Assembly: GCA_031384605.1 (NCBI GenBank)
Contig: JANNAT010000141.1
Span: forward strand, 62,001 to 126,000
From: JANNAT01 sp031384605
Lineage (GTDB): Bacteria; Pseudomonadota; Alphaproteobacteria; Rhodobacterales; Rhodobacteraceae
Length of the DNA: 64,000 nucleotides
Direction: 5' to 3'
Shown here: positions 1-7,825 of the stretch, piece by piece
How the letters are laid out: every line of letters begins with the position of its first letter
How positions within the stretch are numbered: the first letter of the stretch is position 1
Made by a program: the position numbers and the translations under genes
The notes under the pieces: model-generated
Database searches by the model: none
The model's input: only the letters and a program-made list of their open reading frames with translations
Told to the model about the DNA's origin: nothing

Positions 1-74
1 AGCACCAAAAGCCCCACCAACACCCGTCGCAGCGGGCGTGAGAACTCTTCAGGATCGGTGCGGTTTCTTGCCAT
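1..74 (-). CDS. mreC: Rod shape-determining protein MreC (N-terminal start only)
   Basis: Reverse-strand ATG at 72-74 opens a frame that runs off the window edge. The 24 visible residues start MARNRTDPEEFSRPLRRVLV and continue into a hydrophobic segment. This matches the short charged N-terminus followed by a membrane anchor seen in rhodobacterial MreC. MreC is the bitopic inner-membrane protein that links MreB filaments to cell-wall synthesis. It lies 53 bases downstream of mreB on the same strand, the usual mreB-mreC order, so the two are probably co-transcribed. No clear ribosome binding site is visible. Only the first codons can be judged. Confidence 0.75.
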   Translation of the reverse strand, partial: MARNRTDPEEFSRPLRRVLVGLLV

Positions 75-127
75 TTGTGGCCCGTTTCATCTGCAATAGC
101 CCCAAGGCACACCCCAAGGCCAACCGA

Positions 128-1165
128 TCAGCTGTCGTAATCAATCACATGTCGCAGTTGTTTTTCATATTCCAGCGCCTTGCCGGTGCCCAAAGCCACG
201 CAGTTCAGCGGCTCATTCGCCACGGAAATCGACAGCCCGGTTTGTTCGCGCAAGCTTAGGTCCAGATCGCCCAACAGCGCCCCGCCGCCTGTCAGCATCA
301 CGCCGCGATCAACGATATCAGCCGCCAAATCCGGCGGCGTGGTTTCCAGTGCCTGCATCACCGCATCGCAGATCTGCTGCACGGGTTCCGACAGCGCCTC
401 GGCCACCTGGGCCTGATTGATCTCGGTTTCCTTCGGCACACCGTTCAACAGATCACGGCCTCGAATGGTCATCGAGGCACCCCGCCCATCATCGGGCATC
501 CGCGCGGTGCCGATGCTGGTCTTGATGCGTTCTGCGGTCGACTCGCCGATCAACAGGTTCTGATGACGGCGCAGATAGGAAATGATCGCTTCGTCCATAC
601 GATCCCCGCCCACACGCACCGAACGGGCATAAACAATGTCGCCTAAAGACAAAACTGCCACTTCGGTGGTGCCGCCGCCAATATCGACCACCATGTTGCC
701 GGTGGGATCAGTGATCGGCATGCCCGCCCCAATCGCCGCGGCAATCGGTTCTGCGATCAATCCGGCGCGGCGTGCGCCCGCCGATAGAACAGACTGACGA
801 ATGGCGCGCTTTTCCACCGGGGTGGCCCCGTGCGGCACGCAGACGATGATCTTGGGTTTGCTGAAGGTGGTGCGTTTGTGAACCTTGCGGATGAAATGCT
901 TGATCATCTCTTCGGCGCTGTCGAAATCGGCGATCACCCCGTCGCGCATCGGCCTGATGGCTTGAATGGTGCCCGGCGTGCGGCCCAGCATCAGCTTGGC
1001 ATCCTCGCCCACCGCCAGAACCTGCTTTTTGCCGTCTTTGATGTGATAGGCCACCACCGACGGCTCGTTCAGCACAATGCCCTTGCCGCGCACGTAGACA
1101 AGCGTGTTGGCAGTGCCAAGATCAATTGCCATGTCAGAGGAAAACAGACTTGATAGTATCGACAT
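128..1165 (-). CDS. mreB: Rod shape-determining protein MreB, actin-like ATPase
   Basis: 345-residue actin-like protein that polymerises under the inner membrane and directs lateral cell-wall synthesis. The phosphate-1 motif DLGTANTLVY is near the N-terminus and the phosphate-2 loop VVDIGGGTTEVAVLSLG is mid-protein. The adenosine-site TGGGALL lies near the C-terminus. Length is normal for MreB. I chose the ATG at 1163-1165 (MSILSSLFSSDMAIDLG) because it matches the family N-terminus and has aaggat about 10 bases upstream; the frame stays open to 1249 with 28 extra residues not typical of the family. It heads the mreB-mreC unit. Confidence 0.95.
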   Translation of the reverse strand: MSILSSLFSSDMAIDLGTANTLVYVRGKGIVLNEPSVVAYHIKDGKKQVLAVGEDAKLMLGRTPGTIQAIRPMRDGVIADFDSAEEMIKHFIRKVHKRTTFSKPKIIVCVPHGATPVEKRAIRQSVLSAGARRAGLIAEPIAAAIGAGMPITDPTGNMVVDIGGGTTEVAVLSLGDIVYARSVRVGGDRMDEAIISYLRRHQNLLIGESTAERIKTSIGTARMPDDGRGASMTIRGRDLLNGVPKETEINQAQVAEALSEPVQQICDAVMQALETTPPDLAADIVDRGVMLTGGGALLGDLDLSLREQTGLSISVANEPLNCVALGTGKALEYEKQLRHVIDYDS

Positions 1166-1701
1166 GGGCTGGTTGATCCTTACCCGCAACAAAGAAAGCG
1201 CCCGCGACTCAGGCGGGGCTGAAGCGGGCATCTTCATATAAAGACCCATACGGCCAAGCGAAAGAGCCTTGGTATGACAACTGGGCGCTTATCCGCCCTT
1301 TTGCCGGGGGTGGCGCTTATATTAAAAAATAACAACAAAAAGCCGATTTCTAGCGGTAAAATAGTTCTGATTTGTTCGATAATGATGAGTATGGCATCGC
1401 TCATCCGTCCAAGTTTCTTTTTGCAACGTCAATTTTGGCTGCCAATTCTATGCCAAACGACCCCGCACGACTGTAATAAAGCGCTGCGCACAGCCTTCCG
1501 CTGATACCACCAGTCTGCAACACCTGCCCGATATTTTGCGCAGTGATCCACCTTTGCGTCGGGCATCGGCAACGGGTCAGGCAACCGGCGGTGGCAAAAA
1601 TATGCGGCGGGGCACAGCAAACCATGCGGCGTGCGCGATCATTTGCGATTTGACCGAACAGCGGCAGCTTTGCATAGTGATCAAATAATCTGGTGAGACA
1701 T
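1166..1701. other. Gene-poor spacer upstream of mreB and the SDR gene
   Basis: About 530 bases between two divergent genes with no ORF that resembles a protein. The stretch near 1318-1345 is AT-rich and is the likely mreB promoter zone on the minus strand, but I cannot fix -35/-10 boxes. Two small inverted repeats are visible: ccaag/cttgg around 1255-1273 and gggcg/cgccc at 1283-1298, the latter followed by TTTT on the plus strand. The remaining sequence near the SDR start shows nothing recognisable. Confidence 0.5.
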
Positions 1702-2463
1702 ATGCTGACAGTGACGGGGCGCGTGGCGCTGATAACGGGGTGCGGCAGTGATGGCGGCATCGGTTTTGCGATTGCCCGCGCACTGGTGGCCGGTGGGGCA
1801 AAAGTGGCGATCACCGCCACGACCGCCCGCATTCATACCCGCGCGGCAGAACTGGGCGGGGTGTTCGCGCATATCGCCGATCTGACTGATCCTGTCGCCG
1901 TGGCGGGTTTGTTTGCGGCAATCACCACAGCCCTTGGCCCGGTGGAAATTCTGATCAACAACGCAGGCATGGTGCAATCGGGTAAATCCGCCAGACGCGC
2001 CCGTGTGGGCGAGTTAACCGACGCCGCATGGGCGCATCATCTGGCGTTGAACGCGGGCACCACGTTTCATTGCATCCGCGCCGCCTTGCCCGCCATGCAG
2101 GCGGCAGGGTTTGGCCGCATCGTCAATATCGCCTCGGTCACCGGGCCGGTGGTGACCATTGACGGATCGGCAGGCTATGCCACCGCCAAGGCCGCCGTCA
2201 CCGGATTAACCCGCGCCACGGCACTGGAATATGCGCGCTATGGTATCACCTGCAACGCGGTGCTGCCGGGCTGGGTGACCACGCCATCATCATCCCCGCG
2301 CGAAGTGCGCGCAGGCCGCGCCTCGCCCGCCGGGCGGTCTGGCACCCCGGACGAAGTTGCCGCCTGCGCTGTGTTTCTGGCGTCGGATGGGGCGAGTTAC
2401 GTCAACGGTGCGATGCTGGTGGCGGACGGTGCGAATACCCTGGTCGAGATGAAGGGGGCGTAG
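1702..2463 (+). CDS. SDR family NAD(P)-dependent oxidoreductase (FabG-like)
   Basis: 253-residue classical short-chain dehydrogenase. The N-terminal cofactor loop reads ITGCGSDGGIGFAIA, a longer variant of the usual TGxxxGIG. It is followed by the NNAG motif (LINNAGMV), the catalytic Ser (IVNIASVTG) and the YxxxK pair (GYATAKAA). The C-terminal part (SDGASYVNGAMLVADGA) is typical of FabG-like enzymes. Substrate cannot be inferred; 3-oxoacyl-ACP-like or sugar/alcohol oxidation are both possible. The ATG at 1702 is preferred over an in-frame GTG three codons earlier. It stands alone between genes on the other strand and ends in a strong inverted repeat. Confidence 0.85.
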   Translation: MLTVTGRVALITGCGSDGGIGFAIARALVAGGAKVAITATTARIHTRAAELGGVFAHIADLTDPVAVAGLFAAITTALGPVEILINNAGMVQSGKSARRARVGELTDAAWAHHLALNAGTTFHCIRAALPAMQAAGFGRIVNIASVTGPVVTIDGSAGYATAKAAVTGLTRATALEYARYGITCNAVLPGWVTTPSSSPREVRAGRASPAGRSGTPDEVAACAVFLASDGASYVNGAMLVADGANTLVEMKGA

Positions 2464-2513
2464 GATGGGCAATCTGCCCGTTTTTCCGGTGTGATGGACA
2501 GATTGCCCATCCT
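2462..2513. terminator. 15-bp perfect inverted repeat between convergent genes
   Basis: Arms aggatgggcaatctg (2462-2476) and its exact complement (2499-2513) flank a 22-base loop. It begins in the stop codon of the SDR gene and ends 8 bases before the stop of the convergent SRPBCC gene. It has no clear T-run, so it may be a shared 3' stabilising or terminating hairpin. Confidence 0.6.
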
Positions 2514-2520
2514 GCGGGTT

Positions 2521-3024
2521 TCAGCCGTGCGACAAGTCACGCGCTACCCCGTCCAGTTGATCGAAGCCTGACAAGATGCCCTCGATCATGCCAACGCCCA
2601 GATATTCGTCCTTCATTGCCACGGTTGCGAATAGCGTTGTGACGTTAACGGTCGTGGCCCCAGCGGTTTCATCAAAGGTTATGGTCATGATCATGGTCCC
2701 GGCACTTTGCAGGTTCATCGCGCCGCCTTTGGCATCTTCAAAGGCGTTGTCATATACGATCCGGGTGTTGGGAACGATGTCAAGATAGGTGCCACCAAAC
2801 GGGGCACCCTGCACGCCATCGGGGCCCGTCATCGCCATTCGCCATTTGCCACCCACCCGAAAATCGCTGTCGCAAAAGGTAACGGGATAGCCAACCGGAC
2901 CGAACCAGCGCATCAGGTATTCGGGTTTGGTATAGGCCATGAAGATGTATTTGGCGGGCAGGTTCATCACCCGCGACACAGATGCTTCACGCAACTGCGC
3001 CGGTTCAATCGAGGTCATGTCCAT
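2521..3024 (-). CDS. SRPBCC (AHSA1-like) domain protein
   Basis: 167-residue single-domain protein of the START/Bet v1-like AHSA1 group. Typical features are the ARTF-like start (VSRVMNLPAKYIFMAYTKPEYLMRWFGP), the G-x-W-R segment (VGGKWRMAMTGPDG) and FGGTYLDIVPNTRIVYDNAF. Such proteins bind small hydrophobic ligands, but the ligand here is unknown. It is encoded directly after an ArsR-type repressor and overlaps it by 20 bases. This two-gene arrangement is common and suggests the repressor controls it. The start at 3024 gives MDMTSIEP; an ATG two codons later is also possible. Confidence 0.85.
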   Translation of the reverse strand: MDMTSIEPAQLREASVSRVMNLPAKYIFMAYTKPEYLMRWFGPVGYPVTFCDSDFRVGGKWRMAMTGPDGVQGAPFGGTYLDIVPNTRIVYDNAFEDAKGGAMNLQSAGTMIMTITFDETAGATTVNVTTLFATVAMKDEYLGVGMIEGILSGFDQLDGVARDLSHG

Positions 3025-3355
3025 TTTTGTTATCCTTTTGATGCAATTCGTCTGCGATGATTTCCAGCTGTTCCAGCCGGTGTTCCCACAAGGCGCGGTA
3101 GGGGCCGATCCAGCCGTCTATGGCCGCCAAAGCCTCGGGGTGCAGCCGCACGGGCCGCAGATTGGCCTGCCGCCCGCGCGTGACCAGACCGGCGGTTTCA
3201 AGAATTTTGATATGGGTCGAGATGGTGGGTTGGCTAAGATCAAACGGCGCAGCCAGCCCACCCACAGATGCCTCACCCCCGATCAGTTGCGCCAGGATGG
3301 CCCGGCGGGTGGGGTTGGCAAGGGCGTTGAAGATCAGGTCGAGCGAGGGGAGCAT
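3005..3355 (-). CDS. ArsR-family winged-helix transcriptional repressor
   Basis: 116-residue helix-turn-helix regulator. The core IFNALANPTRRAILAQLIGG and the recognition helix region LSQPTISTHIKILETAGLV are textbook ArsR. It has no cysteines, so the metal-sensing CxC site of arsenic/cadmium sensors is absent; a non-metal signal is likely. It is the first gene of a two-gene unit with the SRPBCC protein. A near-perfect inverted repeat sits 9 bases upstream of its start and probably mediates autorepression. Confidence 0.9.
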   Translation of the reverse strand: MLPSLDLIFNALANPTRRAILAQLIGGEASVGGLAAPFDLSQPTISTHIKILETAGLVTRGRQANLRPVRLHPEALAAIDGWIGPYRALWEHRLEQLEIIADELHQKDNKNGHDLD

Positions 3356-3363
3356 AGTGAGTC

Positions 3364-3389
3364 TCTATATTGATTATTATTAATATAGA
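3364..3389. promoter_or_regulatory. Candidate operator of the ArsR/SRPBCC unit
   Basis: Inverted repeat tctatatt-N10-aatataga with perfect 8-base arms, in a very AT-rich stretch just upstream of the arsR-type start codon at 3355. Position, symmetry and size fit an ArsR dimer site overlapping the promoter. Binding is inferred, not shown. Confidence 0.6.
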
Positions 3390-3587
3390 TATATTTCGAT
3401 GGATGTAAAGTTTTCCTTAAAAGGTTCTCGATAGCTGCCGTGGTGGTTCGGTTTGGCACGCCCACGCAAAACCTTATTATCGCGACGTTTGGATGCAAAG
3501 CTGGCCGCGCCCGCCCAGTGGGGGCGGTTCGGGCGCGGCCAGATTTGCTTGGGGCAAATCTGGCAAGGTAAGAATGGAAAACAGTTG

Positions 3588-5165
3588 TTACGACGCATCC
3601 CGGAAATCCACCGACTTCACATTTTCCCCCGGCGCGGTTTTCTTCCTCCGCTCAATCAGCCGGTTCAGCGCATTCACATAGGCCTTTACCGATGCCACCA
3701 CAGTATCAGTGTCGGCTGACTGACCCGTGGCAATCCGGCCGTCTTCTTCCAGCCGCACCGAAACCGTGGCTTGGGCGTCGGTGCCTTCGGTGACGGCGCT
3801 GACTTGATACAGCAGCAGCCGCGCCTTGTGGGGATATAGCATTTTGACCGCGTTAAAGCTGGCATCCACTGGGCCATCGCCTGTGGCGTCAATGCTGTGA
3901 TCCACCCCGGCGATCGTCAGCGTCAGGTCCGCCTCTTGCGGGCCTTCTGTGCCGCAAACCACGCGCAGGCGTTTGACTTGAATATGGTCATGTTCCGCCA
4001 GCGTCGCCTCATCCGCGACCAAGGCGATCAGATCGTCGTCGTAGACCTCTTTCTTGCGGTCGGCCAAAGCCTTGAACCGCACGAAGACATCGTTCAACTG
4101 ATTGTCGGCCAGTTCATACCCCAATTCGCGCAGCTTGGCGCGCAGGGCGGCGCGGCCCGAATGTTTGCCCATCGTCAGGTTTTTCTGATGAAGGCCAACA
4201 TCTTCGGGGCGCATGATCTCGAACGTTTCGACGTTCTTCAAAACGCCATCCTGATGGATTCCGGATTCGTGCAGGAACGCGTTTTTGCCGACGATGGCCT
4301 TGTTGAACTGCACGGCAAACCCCGAAACTGTCGCCACCCGGCGCGACAGGTTCATGATTTTCGTGGTGTCGATCCCGGTGCGGTAAGGCATGATATCGTT
4401 GCGCACCTTCATGGCCATGACCACTTCTTCAAGTGCTGTATTGCCCGCACGTTCACCCAAGCCATTGATCGTGCATTCAATTTGCCGCGCGCCCGCCTCA
4501 ACCGCTGCCAGCGAATTGGCCGTCGCCATGCCCAGATCATTATGGCAATGGGTGGCAAAGATAATGTCGTCGGCCCCCGGCACGCGGGCCAGCAGCATTG
4601 CAATCAACGCCGCAGACTCGCGCGGCGCGGTATAGCCAACCGTATCGGGAATGTTGATCGTGCTGGCCCCCGCCTTGATGGCAATTTCCACCACGCGGCA
4701 CAGATAATCATGTTCGGTGCGGGTGGCATCCATCGGTGACCACTGCACATTGTCGCACAGATTGCGGGCATGGGTGACAGTATCGTGGATGCGTTCCGCC
4801 ATCTGGTCCATATCCAGATTGGGAATGGCGCGGTGCAGGGGCGAGGTGCCGATAAAGGTGTGAATGCGGGGGGATCGCGCATGGCGCACCGCATCCCAGC
4901 AGCGATCAATGTCTTTGAAACTGGCCCGCGCCAGCCCGCAGATGGTTGAATTTTTCGCGGCTTTGGCGATTTCCGAAACGGCGGCGAAATCGCCCTCCGA
5001 TGCAATGGGAAATCCCGCCTCGATCACGTCGACGCCCATTTCATCCAGCAAAACGGCGATTTCCAGCTTTTCGTCATGCGTCATGGTGGCACCGGGCGAC
5101 TGTTCGCCGTCACGCAAGGTGGTGTCAAATATGATCACGCGCGGTTGGTTCACTTTATCGGCCAT
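3588..5165 (-). CDS. leuA: 2-isopropylmalate synthase
   Basis: 525-residue enzyme that condenses acetyl-CoA with 2-oxoisovalerate, the first committed step of leucine biosynthesis. The N-terminal TIM barrel starts with IIFDTTLRDGEQSPGATM (catalytic Arg and metal-binding Asp). It carries the metal motif HCHNDLGMATAN and the GLGERAGNTALEEVVMA segment. The C-terminal third is the LeuA regulatory domain that binds leucine. The ATG at 5163-5165 (MADKVNQPRV) has aggaaa upstream; the frame extends 22 codons further but those residues do not look like the family. A leucine-rich mini-ORF and a hairpin lie upstream, so attenuation is possible. Confidence 0.95.
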   Translation of the reverse strand: MADKVNQPRVIIFDTTLRDGEQSPGATMTHDEKLEIAVLLDEMGVDVIEAGFPIASEGDFAAVSEIAKAAKNSTICGLARASFKDIDRCWDAVRHARSPRIHTFIGTSPLHRAIPNLDMDQMAERIHDTVTHARNLCDNVQWSPMDATRTEHDYLCRVVEIAIKAGASTINIPDTVGYTAPRESAALIAMLLARVPGADDIIFATHCHNDLGMATANSLAAVEAGARQIECTINGLGERAGNTALEEVVMAMKVRNDIMPYRTGIDTTKIMNLSRRVATVSGFAVQFNKAIVGKNAFLHESGIHQDGVLKNVETFEIMRPEDVGLHQKNLTMGKHSGRAALRAKLRELGYELADNQLNDVFVRFKALADRKKEVYDDDLIALVADEATLAEHDHIQVKRLRVVCGTEGPQEADLTLTIAGVDHSIDATGDGPVDASFNAVKMLYPHKARLLLYQVSAVTEGTDAQATVSVRLEEDGRIATGQSADTDTVVASVKAYVNALNRLIERRKKTAPGENVKSVDFRDAS

Positions 5166-5219
5166 GGCAGTTTTCCTATCGTTCTTAGCGTTTGCATGGA
5201 GAGGGTGCGGATCACTTCC

Positions 5220-5245
5220 GAGCGGTCGCACCCAAGTGCACGCTC
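5220..5245 (-). promoter_or_regulatory. Hairpin in the leuA leader
   Basis: On the minus strand gagcg-t-gcac-ttgg-gtgc-gac-cgctc folds into two stacked stems. It sits about 55 bases upstream of the leuA ATG and begins at the stop codon of a leucine-rich mini-ORF. No U-run follows, so it does not look like a plain terminator; a role in attenuation is inferred from position. Confidence 0.4.
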
Positions 5246-5333
5246 AGCAGCGGCTAAGAAGCTGTAGCCCAAGGGCCAGCGGTGCGCAGAGCGCAAGTCG
5301 CGAGGCGGTTGATATGAAGGGCGCAGTGACCAT
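5244..5333 (-). CDS. Putative leucine-rich leader peptide of leuA
   Basis: 29-codon ORF starting at the ATG in 5331-5333 and ending in TGA at 5244-5246. Seven of 29 residues are leucine, concentrated in the second half (LALCAPLALGLQLL), with codons ctt, ctc, ctg and one cta. It lies 78 bases upstream of leuA and its stop codon touches a hairpin. Amino-acid-rich leader peptides that control biosynthetic genes by ribosome stalling are well established, including in alphaproteobacteria. Against it, no good ribosome binding site is visible and the frame stays open upstream. Treat as a candidate. Confidence 0.4.
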   Translation of the reverse strand: MVTAPFISTASRLALCAPLALGLQLLSRC

Positions 5334-5530
5334 GCAACGGACTATACAAAGGATTTTCGCAATGAAAAGGGGGGCGGTTGAATTTGCCTGCAACAGGGGG
5401 CCGCCTCGGGGGGCGTCGAGCCCCCGCTTGGCGGCGCTGACGCGGAATGCGGCATCGGTTGGCGTTTCATTTGTCGGCACTGGCGATTTTGAACCGACGC
5501 GCTAAGTCTGGGCAAGGGTAGGGGAATATC
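5334..5530. other. Divergent intergenic region between leuA leader and SDR gene
   Basis: Contains the promoters of leuA (minus) and the SDR-photolyase pair (plus). I cannot assign boxes with confidence. A short G-rich stretch with inverted elements (gggggccgcctcggggggcg, near 5395-5414) is visible, nothing else. Confidence 0.35.
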
Positions 5531-6190
5531 ATGCGATCATTGGTTATCGGAGCATCGGGCGGCATTGGTGCAGCTTTGGTTCAGGCCCTTGCCTTGCGCG
5601 GAGATGTCATCGGGGTGTCGCGGTCAATCGACGGGCTGGATGTGACCGATGAGGCGTCAATTTTGCGGGTGCTGGGCGCACTGAACGGCACGTTTGATCT
5701 GATCTTTGTGGCCAGTGGTGCGTTGGAAATTGACGGCCATCGCCCGGAAAAATCGCTGCGCGCGCTGGATGGGGCTGCGTTGGCCCAGCAATTTGCGGTC
5801 AATGCCATTGGCCCGGCGCTGGTTCTGAAGCACGCATTACGCCTGATGCCGCGTGACCGCCTGGCGCGATTTGCAGCGCTGTCGGCGCGGGTGGGGTCTA
5901 TTGGCGACAACGCTTTGGGGGGCTGGTATTCTTACCGTGCGGCCAAGGCGGCGCTGAACCAGTTGATCCATACGGCGGCCATCGAAGTGGCGCGCAGCCA
6001 TCCGCTGGCCATCGTCAGCGTTTTGCATCCGGGCACCGTGGCCACAGGGTTTACCAAGGATTACGTCGCCAATCGCGTGACGGTGACAGCCGATGTGGCG
6101 GCGGCCAATCTTCTGGCGGTATTAAACGCCTTAACCCCCGCCGAATCCGGCGGGTTTTTTGACGCCACCGGTGCGCGCATCTTATGGTAG
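5531..6190 (+). CDS. SDR family oxidoreductase next to photolyase
   Basis: 219-residue short-chain dehydrogenase of the CsgA-like short type. The cofactor loop is VIGASGGIGAALVQAL at the very N-terminus. The YxxxK catalytic pair lies in WYSYRAAKAALNQL, after a Ser in FAALSARVGSI. The TG-type ending (VLHPGTVATGFT) is also typical. The substrate is unknown. The last 7 bases overlap the start of the photolyase gene, so the two are translationally coupled and may share a function or a light/stress response. Confidence 0.85.
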   Translation: MRSLVIGASGGIGAALVQALALRGDVIGVSRSIDGLDVTDEASILRVLGALNGTFDLIFVASGALEIDGHRPEKSLRALDGAALAQQFAVNAIGPALVLKHALRLMPRDRLARFAALSARVGSIGDNALGGWYSYRAAKAALNQLIHTAAIEVARSHPLAIVSVLHPGTVATGFTKDYVANRVTVTADVAAANLLAVLNALTPAESGGFFDATGARILW

Positions 6191-7713
6191 GCCCGCGTCT
6201 GATCCTGATCCTTGGGGATCAATTATCACCCGATATTGCCGCCTTGCGCGCCGCTGATATCACGCGTGATTATGTTGTGATGGCCGAGGTTATGGCCGAG
6301 GGCACATCGGTGCCGCATCATCCGCAAAAGATCGTGCTGATCCTGACGGCGATGCGCAAATTCGCAGCGCAGTTGCGCGCACTTGGCTGGCGGGTGCTGT
6401 ATTCCGACCTGGATGATCCCGACAACAGCCAGACCATCACCGGCGAATTGCTGCGCCGCGCAGTGGATACCGGGGCGCATTCGGTGCTGGCAACACAATG
6501 CGGCGAATGGCGGCTGCGCGCGGTGCTGGACGATCTGCCGTTGCCCGTCACCCAGCTGCCCGATGATCGGTTTCTGTGTTCCGAGGCCGAATTTGCCACT
6601 TGGGCCGACGGGCGCAAACAGTTGCGGATGGAGTATTTCTACCGCGACATGCGGCGCAAAACCAATCTGATGATGGAAGGTGACAAACCGGCGGGTGGGC
6701 AATGGAACTTTGACCATGACAACCGCAAAGCCGCCAAACCAGATATGTTCCGCAAGCCGCCGCTGCGGTTTGAACCCGATGCCGTCACCCGCGCCGTGAT
6801 GGCGACAGTGCAATCCCGGTTTACCCATTTTGGCACGCTTGACGGTTTTGGCTGGGCAACCGACCGCCATCAGGCCTTACAAGTTCTGGATCACTTTATC
6901 ACCCACGCGCTGCCGCGTTTTGGCGATGAACAAGATGCGATGCTGCGGGGGGACCCGATCTTGTCACACGCCCTTATCTCGCCCTATCTGAACCTTGGAT
7001 TGCTGACCCCATCAGAAATTTGCCATGCCGCCGAAGCCGCTTGGCGTGCGGGCCATGCCCCGATCAACGCTGTCGAAGGATTTATCCGCCAGATCGTAGG
7101 TTGGCGCGAATACATCCGCGGCATCTGGGCGTTGAAGGGGCCGGATTACATCACCATGAACGCGCTGGATCACCATGCCTCGCTGCCGCCGCTTTACTGG
7201 GGGGGGGCCACCAAAATGGCCTGCCTCAGCCATGCCGTGCAACAAACCCAAGATTTGGCCTATGCGCACCATATTCAACGGTTGATGGTGACGGGAAATT
7301 TCGCTTTGCTGGCAGGGGTTGATCCGGCGCAAGTGCATGACTGGTATCTGTCAGTGTATATCGACGCCTTTGAATGGGTCGAGGCCCCGAATACCATCGG
7401 GATGAGCCAGTTTGCCGATGGTGGCATCGTGGCGTCGAAACCCTATGTGTCATCCGGGGCCTATATTGACCGGATGTCGGATTACTGCGGCGCATGTGCC
7501 TATGCGGTCAAAGAAAAGACCGGTGAGGCGGCCTGCCCGTTCAACCTGCTGTATTGGCATTTCCTGATCCGGCACCGGGATCGGTTCAAATCCAATCCGC
7601 GCATGGGGCAGATGTATCATACATGGGACAAGATGGACGCCAGCCATCGCGACAGGGTGCTGGCCGAAGCAGATAAGATGTTGGCCAGATTGCATTCCGG
7701 CGGGTTGGTTTAA
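6184..7713 (+). CDS. Iron-sulfur bacterial cryptochrome/(6-4) photolyase, PhrB/CryB type
   Basis: 509-residue flavoprotein of the FeS-BCP (CryPro) photolyase class. The N-terminus LILILGDQLS is characteristic of this class. Four cysteines at residues 347, 435, 438 and 451 (in MACLSH, DYCGACAY and AACPFN) have the same spacing as the [4Fe-4S] ligands of Agrobacterium PhrB, offset by three residues. Members repair (6-4) photoproducts or act as blue-light regulators (CryB of Rhodobacter). Length is normal for the class. The start overlaps the upstream SDR gene. Whether it repairs DNA or only signals cannot be told from sequence. Confidence 0.92.
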   Translation: MVGPRLILILGDQLSPDIAALRAADITRDYVVMAEVMAEGTSVPHHPQKIVLILTAMRKFAAQLRALGWRVLYSDLDDPDNSQTITGELLRRAVDTGAHSVLATQCGEWRLRAVLDDLPLPVTQLPDDRFLCSEAEFATWADGRKQLRMEYFYRDMRRKTNLMMEGDKPAGGQWNFDHDNRKAAKPDMFRKPPLRFEPDAVTRAVMATVQSRFTHFGTLDGFGWATDRHQALQVLDHFITHALPRFGDEQDAMLRGDPILSHALISPYLNLGLLTPSEICHAAEAAWRAGHAPINAVEGFIRQIVGWREYIRGIWALKGPDYITMNALDHHASLPPLYWGGATKMACLSHAVQQTQDLAYAHHIQRLMVTGNFALLAGVDPAQVHDWYLSVYIDAFEWVEAPNTIGMSQFADGGIVASKPYVSSGAYIDRMSDYCGACAYAVKEKTGEAACPFNLLYWHFLIRHRDRFKSNPRMGQMYHTWDKMDASHRDRVLAEADKMLARLHSGGLV

Positions 7714-7740
7714 GGCGCGCGCAATACCCCGAAAATTTGA

Positions 7741-7812
7741 CTAAAATTTGTATTTCATTTTGGTAAAAATACCTCCACGGGGGCCCGGGGGGGTGAAACC
7801 CCCGGATTTTAT
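7741..7812. repeat. GC-rich intergenic repeat, copy A (bidirectional terminator-like)
   Basis: Begins with ctaaaatttg and ttcattttgg (7754-7763), then aaaaatacctcc and a G/C hairpin ccggggg..tgaaa..cccccgg followed by attttat. It sits between the convergent photolyase and MORN genes. Related elements occur at 11082-11170 and 39821-39880. Confidence 0.6.
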
Positions 7813-7825
7813 GCAGCAAACCGTC

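Noticed and set aside
1401..1832. 143-codon minus-strand ORF between mreB and the SDR gene
   Set aside because: Overlaps the SDR start, has no ribosome binding site and an untypical composition.
5220..5245. Classical rho-independent terminator before leuA
   Set aside because: No T-run follows the hairpin on the minus strand; kept only as a leader structure.
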